Positions 16,664 through 22,665 of a DNA stretch of 22,665 bases are shown here, piece by piece (the stretch's first letter is position 1; each line of letters starts with the position of its first letter). The notes below the pieces were generated by a model. That model searched no databases, was not told where the DNA came from, and worked only from the letters and a program-made list of their open reading frames with translations. The position numbers and the translations under genes are program-made. The DNA lies in assembly GCA_027943245.1 (NCBI GenBank), contig JANDJZ010000631.1, positions 1-22,665 of the forward strand, given 5' to 3'. Origin of the DNA: Acanthamoeba sp. SK_2022b (taxonomy: Eukaryota > Discosea > Longamoebia > Acanthamoebidae).

Positions 16664-18769
16664 ATGGAGTCGCGCTCCTCTGACACGTTCTATGGTACCT
16701 CACCTGTCCCTTCGACGGATTATTGGTCTCTCATCACGTGGTTGCATACTCGGCGCTCAGAGCCAGTGCTGGTAGTCGACAACGGGGGCGGCACTATCAA
16801 AGCAGGTGCTCTCCCCTTCCTCAATTAATTGCTTTTGGTAGTCGAGTGCTCATAGCTGTAACGAAACGGGGCGTCAGGGGTGGCCGGAGAAGATACACCT
16901 TCCGTGGTGATGCCCACTGTCGTTGGCAGATACACGGGCAATATGGACAAGCTTCTGAACCAAGCTGACGCGGTCTTGTGCGGTGCTGAAGCGCTTGAAC
17001 GTCGTGGCACTCACCAAATCCGTCGCCCGGTAGGTCACCTTTGCATTTGATGGACATGAGTGCTCCATCAGTTAACTGTGGTGCAGGTGGAACGCAAATT
17101 TATTACTCGTTACGAAGATATGGAGTGCTTGTGGTACAGCATCTTTGTTATGAACAAGATTCAAGCCACTACACTCACCTTGCGCCTGGACCAGGCACCA
17201 TATGTTCTACAACCTGCTGAAGGTGGCACCTGAAGAGCACCCGGTGTTGTTCACCTACGCCTCGGACTCTCATCAGAGCCACAAGAATAAGCTGGTGCAG
17301 ATCCTCTTCGAGACCTACAACGTGCCAGCAGCCTACCTCGGTGATCAGGTGTGACAGTTTGCTTGCACTTGACCGATGGGGGACACGATGCCCACTGATT
17401 TCGTCCTGGGCCAGGCAGTGTTGGCCCTCCACAGTGTGGGCAAGAAGACCGGCACTGTGGTGGACCTCGGTCTCTCAGGCTCTCTGATCACTCCTGTCTA
17501 CGAGGGTAGTTGCATCTTTCTTTTTATGCACATTTCATCTATTTATCTGTTCTTCTTTTGCTTTACAGGACACGCGGTCGAGTCAGGAATAAGCGATCCA
17601 TTGATAACAGGGGCGTACATTACGGATTACCTGATGAGGATCTTGACTGAACGCGGCTACTTCTTCCCGACTTCCGAGCGGCTGCTTGTTGAGGGTGAGA
17701 CCTTCTTCCCGCATATCATTATTCTTCTTGAGATGCGGGCTGCTCACGCTTCGACAGACATTAAAAAAAAGCTGGCCTTCTGTTCGCTGGACTTTGATGC
17801 TGATATGGCCACGGCCAGGGAACAGCTCCATCACACCGGCAGCGGGTATGTTGGACTATCGCCATTGACCTGCACTGTCCGGTGCTTATTTGCCAGTGCG
17901 TGGTCTGCGGCGTCCGCTTTGATAGGGAGATCGATATGGACGGAGTGGAGGGTACGCTGCTGGGACGTCTGCCCAACGAGCTGCTTACACGAATCAACGA
18001 CCTCTCCCTCCAAAATACCTTCAGGCGCACCTACACGCTCCCCGATGGTACGCACTAATCCTCTACGCTCCGCACCCTTCACTTGGTTTATCGAATGTGA
18101 TGGGACAGGTGAAGTCATGACCATTGGATCCGAGCGGTTCCGATGCGTTGAGACCTTGTTCGCTCCGTCCATGATAGGTACCACCCTGGCGTACACCTTT
18201 CTGTTAAGGGAACGCATCAGGGAATTGATGGAGGGCTACGCCAGGAATGTCGGCCGCCAACCTGTCCGATGTCTTGCACCAGAGCATCTGCAAGTGCCCT
18301 TTGGACGTACGGTACGCACGGCAGATGCCTCTTTGAACATTATCACGGTTACTGACGACCTCACGGCCAGCAACCTGATGTGGAGCGGCATTGTGCTCAG
18401 TGGAGGTTCGACCTTGTTCCCTGGCTTGGCAGAGCGACTGCAGAAGGAGATCACCCTCTTGGCTCCCGCCGGTACGCTCCGCCTTCAACCCACAGAGTTA
18501 CCAGCTCTCAGGAGGGATAGCAGATGATTGGATAACTGACCTCGGTTGTGCAGCGGCCCAGGTGCGCGTGACTGCCCCAAGAGGCCGCGAGTATGGGACG
18601 TGGGTTGGCGGTTCAATGCTGGCCTCACAACCTGATTTTTCGCGGATGCTCGTCTCCAAAGACTTCTTTGACGAGAACGGTACCCGCCCGACAACGTCTC
18701 GCTGGCTTGCCTGGCTCACTCTCTGGGCGTCGTGCAGGAGCCGCGCTGGTGGGGCGGACGTTCTTCTGA
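16664..18769 (+). CDS. Highly divergent actin / orphan actin-related protein
   Basis: Exons: 16664-16694, 16761-16805, 16878-17029, 17087-17133, 17195-17348, 17415-17505, 17569-17694, 17758-17845, 18025-18047, 18109-18177, 18245-18311, 18371-18471, 18554-18679, 18738-18769; these give 383 aa plus TGA (actin 375). If the first 66-base intron is retained, the product is 405 aa, still in frame. It aligns end to end with actin: DNGGGTIKAG, PSVVMPTVVGRYTG, HHMFYNLLKVAPEEHPVLFT, DYLMRILTERGYFF, LPDGEVMTIGSERFRC, VLSGGSTLFPG, WVGGSMLAS and a terminal RTFF. The gamma-phosphate loop is aberrant: where actin has D154-S-G-D157-G-V-S-H161 this protein reads DLGLSGSL, so D157 and H161 are both Leu. The D-loop region is also unlike actin. 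No large insertion marks it as ARP2-ARP11. I infer a protein with the actin fold and weak or absent ATPase activity. Confidence 0.85.
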
Positions 18770-18793
18770 GGTTTTTTTTACCAGGAAAAAAAG

Positions 18794-18819
18794 TATAAAT
18801 ATATATATATATATAAAAA
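18794..18819 (+). promoter_or_regulatory. TATA-like AT run upstream of the HIRIP3-like gene
   Basis: A tataaat start followed by a TA repeat and an A-run lies 70-95 bases before the ATG at 18890. It sits in a spacer of only 120 bases after the actin paralogue stop, and is the only promoter-like element there. Confidence 0.45.
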
Positions 18820-18889
18820 AACAAAACAAAAAAAAAAAAAACAGAGCAAGATTTGACGGAGCGTAATCTGGACACGATCGTGAGCCGAC

Positions 18890-19006
18890 ATGAAGAAGAA
18901 CGCCTCGAAGAAGGCGCTGCAGAGGACCGATGAAGACAGCGAAGATGAAGTGAAAAGGGCCAAAGGAGGGCGGAGGAGCTTAAATGAAGAAGTAGAAGAC
19001 GCGGCA

Positions 19007-19053
<47 letters not shown>

Positions 19054-20424
19054 TGACGAAGAGTCAGAGTTCGAGGTGGATGAGGATGCGGAGGAGGAAC
19101 TGAAGCCCAAGCGAAGACGATTAATCCGACTAGATGCTAACGGGGAAGAAAAAGACAGTGCAAGAGGAAGGAAGAAGAGAAGAACGAAGGCATCGGCGAA
19201 GAAGCCGAGCAAATCAACCGCAAAGAAGAGGGTGAACGCGAGCGCGGAGGGCGCGGACGACTTCTACAGCGACTCGGAGCTCAGAGAGCTCGGGTTCTCT
19301 GAGGACGAGATTGCCAACGACGATCGTGCACGCAAGGCTACCGCCAGTGCCGCCAGCAAAAGCAGAGGCAAACCGCCGGCCAAAAAGGAGAGCTCCAGCG
19401 AGGAGGAGGAGGAAGATGAGACTAGGAAGGCAAACAGTCCAGCGAAGAAGCAGAAGAAGACGCGCTTGGATCGCATCAAGAAGACCATCAGGGACTGCGG
19501 CCTTAGGTTCGATCCGCCTTCGCCTTGATTACGGGCTAGCCTACGAACAGCGCTCAGACCTGCTTATTTGCCTCATGCTCTGTGTCCGTGTGTCCGTGTG
19601 CATGTACCTGCGTGTGTGGCAAACAGGATTCCGCCACGTGCGTATAGCAAGGACGAGGGCGAAACGCTGGCCAATCTGCGCGAGCTTCTGCGCAAGCACG
19701 GGCTCACAGAGCGCATGAGCAAGGCACGCTCCCCTGCCCGTTGTGGACTCTGCGATACAGTTTCTTCTGTCGCGCTCTTCTCACTGACACGACGCACACA
19801 GGAGGAGAAGCGCCAGTTCAAGGTGAAGCACGAGTGGCGCCAGGCGGTGCAAGAGCTGAACACCGACCTCATCATCGACTCTAAGACCAGGTGAGGAATA
19901 TGCACTCAGTCGCTCAGGCCTCGCCTTGGCATCGCTCATGCAATGGCGGGTCATGGTGTGACAGGTCGAGACGGTCGCGTGGGCCGGTCAAGTACACGTT
20001 CTCCGACGCAGAGGAGGAAGATGAGGAAGACGGGTCAGGTAGCGATGAGGAGGAAGAGGAGACGCCCCGCAGCAAGGGGAAGCCGAAGGCCAGCAAGGAG
20101 AAGACGGGCCGTGGCGCCAAGCGAAGACGACAGGAGACGAGCGACGACGAGGACGAGGGCGAGGAAGGATCGGGTGGGGAAGTGCAGCAGCCCAAGACAA
20201 GGAGAAACGTAGTAGCGGTGAAGGGAAGAAGAAAGACGAAAAGAGATGACGACGCTGAAGAAGAAGAAGAAGAACAAGAGCGCGAGAATACGAAGGAGGA
20301 AGAGGAAGACAGCAACGGCACAGACGAGATGGAAGAACAGGAGGCGCGACCCAAGCGAAATCGCAGACGGCGGGGCGAGGATGAAGAAAGCTCTGAGTTT
20401 GAGCCGGCAGACGAGGACGATTAG
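18890..20424 (+). CDS. HIRIP3-like nuclear protein, putative histone chaperone
   Basis: Exons 18890-19506, 19627-19723, 19802-19890 and 19965-20424 give 420 aa plus TAG. The N- and C-terminal regions are disordered: long Glu runs (about 43-60), Lys/Arg clusters and SDDED/SDEEE patches. The only ordered part is about 191-262 (RIKKTIRDCGLR, then ETLANLRELLRKHGLTERMS, KHEWRQAVQELNTDLI). It matches, from memory, the C-terminal domain of HIRA-interacting protein 3 (RLKRYIRACG...LRAELEALGMKG...LDVANIIS). HIRIP3 binds histones and the HIRA pathway, so a nuclear histone-chaperone role is likely. Splicing assembles the conserved domain across three exons. Intron 2 (19724-19801) starts with GC rather than GT. 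The final 20 residues repeat the SEFE motif seen near residue 66. Confidence 0.82.
19008..19056. repeat. (GAA/GAG)n tract coding for poly-Glu
   Basis: A purine-only stretch in frame with the HIRIP3-like gene encodes about 15 consecutive Glu. Confidence 0.9.
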
Positions 20425-20502
20425 TGTTGATGGTGATTGCATTGAACGCTTGTGATAAAAAAGAACAACAAAGAAAGGAACCCTCCGGTGGCGAGTGGCA
20501 CT
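20425..20502. other. 78-base convergent spacer
   Basis: The stop codons of the plus-strand HIRIP3-like gene and the minus-strand lectin candidate are only 78 bases apart. The two mRNAs probably overlap at their 3' ends. Confidence 0.6.
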
Positions 20503-21568
20503 TTAGTAGTAGCCGCCATCGCATTCGGGCTTGCACTTGCGGTGCTCGGGGCAGCACTCGCCGGCCTTGAGGTAGTTGCCACGCTCGTCAGGGTAGCAGC
20601 CCTGGCCATCGGCGTAGTAGACGCCGCAATCGAGCTCAATCGGGTAGCAGCCGCGGCCATCCCTGTAGAACCACTGGTAACCGAACTTGCGCGGGCAGCA
20701 GCCCTTGCCGTCCTTCCACTGGCCGCCCGGGCACTGCTTGTGGTCGTCGTCGCATGGCTTCTCGGAGGTGGTCTTGCGGCAATCTTCGCTGGTGGTACGC
20801 TGGGGAGTGGTGCGCCTCTCCGTGGTGGTGCGCCTCTCGGTAGTGGTGCGCCTCTCGGTGGTGGTGGTCTCCTTGGGGCACTCCTCAGTCGAGGTGGTGT
20901 AGTGCTTCTTGGTCGACGTGGTCTCCTTGGGGCACTCCTCAGTCGAGGTGGTGTAATGCTTCTTAGTGGAGGTGGTCTCCTTCGGGCACTCCTCGGTAGT
21001 GGTGTACTTCTTGGTAGTGCGCCTCTCAGTGGTGGTGGTCTCCTTGGGGCACTCCTCAGTCGAAGTGGTGTAGTGCTTCTTAGTAGAAGTGGTCTCCTTG
21101 GGGCACTCCTCGGTCGAGGTGGTGTAATGCTTCTTGGTGGAGGTGGTTTCCTTGGGACACTCCTCGGTCGAGGTGGTGTAGTGCTCGGGGCGGATGCATC
21201 GCTCGTGGCACTTGCGCTCCTTGGGGCACCACTCTCCAGCCTTCAAGTAGTTACCTTTCTCATCGGGGAAGCACCTGCGGGCACACAATCAATCAATCAC
21301 TCCACTACTTAACCTTCCTCGATCAAGGGCAGCTGTACCCTTGACCATCGGCGTAGTATACGCCACAGCCAACATCCCTCGGGTAGCACTTGTGGCCATC
21401 GCGGTAGTAGGCCTTGCCGTTGATGATCTTGGGACAGCATCCCTTGCCGTCGGGCCAATAGCCGCCCTTGCACGGTCCTCCGTCGTCCTTCTTGCCATCA
21501 GCCAGCACACAGGTGGCAAGGGCGAGGCCCAGAGCCACCACGAAGAGCAGCTTCGTTGCAGGTGACAT
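20503..21568 (-). CDS. Secreted Cys-rich protein with Thr/Lys/His repeat spacer; Leo-type cyst-wall lectin candidate
   Basis: Exons (minus) 21568-21339 and 21274-20503 give 333 aa plus TAA. Residues 1-23 are a signal peptide (hydrophobic core LLFVVALGLALA). Two homologous Cys-rich modules flank a spacer. Module 1 (about 33-103) has 9 Cys and module 2 (about 258-328) has 10; shared motifs are DGKGCCP, YYRDG or FYRDG, GVYYADGQGC, GNYLKAGE and RKC. The spacer (about 108-245) has six 18-20-residue units centred on EECPKETT, rich in Thr, Lys and His. Two Cys-rich domains separated by a TKH-rich spacer is the published layout of Leo lectins, abundant cellulose-binding Acanthamoeba cyst-wall proteins. 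Leo domains are described as 8-Cys, so the Cys counts here need comparison. The intron lies within module 1 and splicing restores it. Likely exported to the cyst wall and induced at encystment (inference). Confidence 0.88.
20800..21183 (-). repeat. 54-base coding minisatellite with higher-order structure
   Basis: Six units of about 54-60 bases encode variants of HYTTSTEECPKETTSTKK. Units 3 and 6 end in TTTTERR instead of TSTKK, so a three-unit block appears twice. The last block is followed by extra TTTERR hexapeptides and a degenerate TTPQRTTS end. Confidence 0.9.
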
Positions 21569-21663
21569 TGTCTTCTTCACTTGGCTCAGGAGGGTTCGAG
21601 GGTGGTTGTTGGCTGGGCTGGAGAAGATATTGGAAGTGATGAGTGTCAGAGCCAGTGTCGGCC

Positions 21664-21673
21664 GCTTTTGTAG
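21664..21673 (-). promoter_or_regulatory. Possible TATA-like element of the lectin gene
   Basis: The minus strand reads CTACAAAAGC, one base from TATAAAAG, about 100 bases upstream of the ATG at 21568. The position is good but the match is imperfect. Confidence 0.3.
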
Positions 21674-21986
21674 CCGACGCTGGCCAATCGCATGGCGCGT
21701 GCTTGAGCGCTCAAGGAGGTTGCTACTGGGATAAAGGCCGCCCACCCAATAGAGGGCTGCGCAACGAGAAACGACTTCTCCATTGTGGCTGCCAGTGGTA
21801 GGAAGTACTCTTGGGTGGTCCTTCTGTTCAAGGTCTGCTTTGCGTGTGTCGAGACACGAGGCCAAGCGCAAGGATAAGTCCGGGAAATGTGTCAAGGGAC
21901 GCCAGAGGGGAGTGGGCAAAGTTAAATGAGGGGGAAAAGAACGGAAGATCGAGAAAAGAGAACAGAGAAATTCAAATAGGCACGAA

Positions 21987-21993
21987 TATAAAA
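21987..21993 (+). promoter_or_regulatory. Candidate TATA box for the FIST gene
   Basis: TATAAAA lies in an AT-rich stretch about 155 bases upstream of the chosen ATG at 22146. Confidence 0.4.
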
Positions 21994-22145
21994 CAGAGAT
22001 GAGGCGGTGGTGTGCCGTTCCGGGGGCTGTGGTGGGCAGCCCACGTGCGTCGGTTCGCCTCTGCCACCTCCCCACTCGTCAGTCCCTCCGCTGCCGCGAT
22101 CAATGGCATCCAGCCATCGTCGCGACTTCATCTTCCGTCGCGGTA

Positions 22146-22665
22146 ATGCTCCCTCGCATTATGCCGGTGGGCCCAAGTGCCGGCTATGCTCGCAAACGCA
22201 CCGCCAAACGTGTTCCCAAGCGTGGTAGCTCCAAGAAGCAGCTACCTGCACCGGACACAGTCAGCCACCAATCTGCCACATCTGCAACTGTGACGAAGGA
22301 ATGGAAATTCACAGGATGGGTGTCCACCAAGAGAGATATCAAAGCTGCCGTGGATGAGTGCGTGCAGAACATACGACCCAAGTTCGGAGATGTCAAGGTA
22401 GCTCTTCCATTCCTCGTGATTTGTGAAGTATGGGTTCAAAAGTGCGAGCGGTGTTGCGGCAGCCGGACGTGTGCTTTGTGTTCTCTTCACACCAAAGCGA
22501 TGACAAGCTGCGCCGCATCCCCGCCCTCGTGAAGAACGCGCTCAAGCCCCGCACGCTCTTCGGCAGGTTCGTGCGCTTTCTCTCCTCTCGGCCGAGATAC
22601 TTTCCGCACGTCTCTTTTTAAAGGTAATGTTTGTGCAGTTCTTCGTTTGGAGTCTTTGGAGCTGG
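22146..22665 (+). CDS. FIST-domain protein (5' part, runs off the right edge)
   Basis: Exons 22146-22397, 22463-22566 and 22639-22665 (incomplete) give about 127 aa. A basic Ala/Lys-rich leader (1-50; RKRTAKRVPKRGSSKK) precedes the start of a FIST N-terminal domain: AAVDECVQNIRPKFGDVK, then PDVCFVFSSHQSDDKLRRIPALV, then LFGSSSFGVFGAG. The beta strand ending in FSSH and the small-residue loop (GSSSFGVFGAG) are typical of FIST proteins, which are proposed small-ligand sensors. Some eukaryotic members (FBXO22) carry an F-box. The leader could be a mitochondrial or nuclear signal. The start is uncertain: the frame is open upstream to 21999, and another Met follows at residue 6. Both visible junctions restore the fold in phase. 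Confidence 0.72.

Larger units (their letters stand above)
21569..22145. promoter_or_regulatory. Divergent intergenic region (lectin candidate / FIST gene)
   Basis: These 577 bases hold two diverging promoters and 5' UTRs. No RNA gene or supported ORF was found; the frames open on each strand are short and low-similarity. Candidate core elements are listed separately. Confidence 0.5.

Noticed and set aside
17846..18024. Apparent extra exon in the actin paralogue encoding a VVCGVRFD...LPNELL segment (F-box-like insertion)
   Set aside because: Its acceptor at 17930 does not match the phase left by the previous exon. Splicing directly to 18025 restores the normal actin spacing before LPDG, so this is treated as intron.
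19500..19520. ggttcgatcc resembling a tRNA T-loop
   Set aside because: No acceptor stem, anticodon arm or D-loop around it; the site is the splice donor of the HIRIP3-like gene.
20452..21312. Plus-strand open frame of 286 codons, Gly/Leu/Val-rich, repeat-like
   Set aside because: It is exactly antisense to the repeated lectin gene. The minus strand has a signal peptide, paired Cys modules and a phase-correct intron.
1..22665. Search for a prokaryote-style defence operon, CRISPR array, transposon or viral insertion
   Set aside because: No array of spaced direct repeats, no transposase or integrase motifs, no terminal inverted repeats and no viral-type genes were seen. All tandem repeats are coding repeats or simple-sequence DNA.

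Overview
The window looks like nuclear DNA of a free-living amoeba, most likely Acanthamoeba. The evidence is GC-rich coding sequence with strongly biased third positions, many short introns (I model 50), very short intergenic gaps and eukaryotic gene families only (PP2C, RPB9, actin fold, HIRIP3, UBA). There is also a Cys-rich, Thr/Lys/His-repeat secreted protein resembling the Leo-type cyst-wall lectins described in Acanthamoeba castellanii. No rRNA, tRNA, transposon, CRISPR array or bacterial operon was seen.

Layout, left to right: (1) 1-2675 minus, 5' part of a two-TM protein with a huge Glu/Arg/Lys helix, running off the left edge; (2) 3219-5010 minus, membrane-anchored PP2C phosphatase, 5 exons; (3) 5285-6109 minus, pyrroline-5-carboxylate reductase, intronless; (4) 6808-8272 plus, unrecognised probable nuclear protein, 4 exons; (5) 8615-9607 plus, unrecognised multi-pass membrane protein; (6) 9925-13081 minus, 14-exon secreted/type I membrane protein with a PKD domain; (7) 13338-14562 minus, beta-rich domain plus two UBA domains, 7 exons; (8) 14697-15371 plus, RPB9, 4 exons; (9) 15505-16232 minus, PNPOx-like flavin/stress protein, 3 exons; (10) 16664-18769 plus, highly divergent actin, 13-14 exons; (11) 18890-20424 plus, HIRIP3-like histone chaperone, 4 exons including a GC-AG intron; (12) 20503-21568 minus, Leo-type lectin candidate, 2 exons; (13) 22146-22665 plus, 5' part of a FIST-domain protein running off the right edge.

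The genes do not form an evident pathway; they read as an ordinary compact chromosomal neighbourhood mixing housekeeping genes (P5CR, RPB9, PP2C, HIRIP3) with surface and cyst-wall-type proteins. I built the exon models by hand from splice signals, phase agreement and protein-family alignment from memory. All multi-exon models close in frame with no internal stop, but individual junctions in genes 6 and 10 are less sure than the rest.

The most interesting points are the actin paralogue that lacks key ATPase residues, the prevalence of GTAC splice donors, the second-order tandem repeat in the lectin candidate, and two conserved-looking proteins (genes 4 and 7) with unnamed domains.
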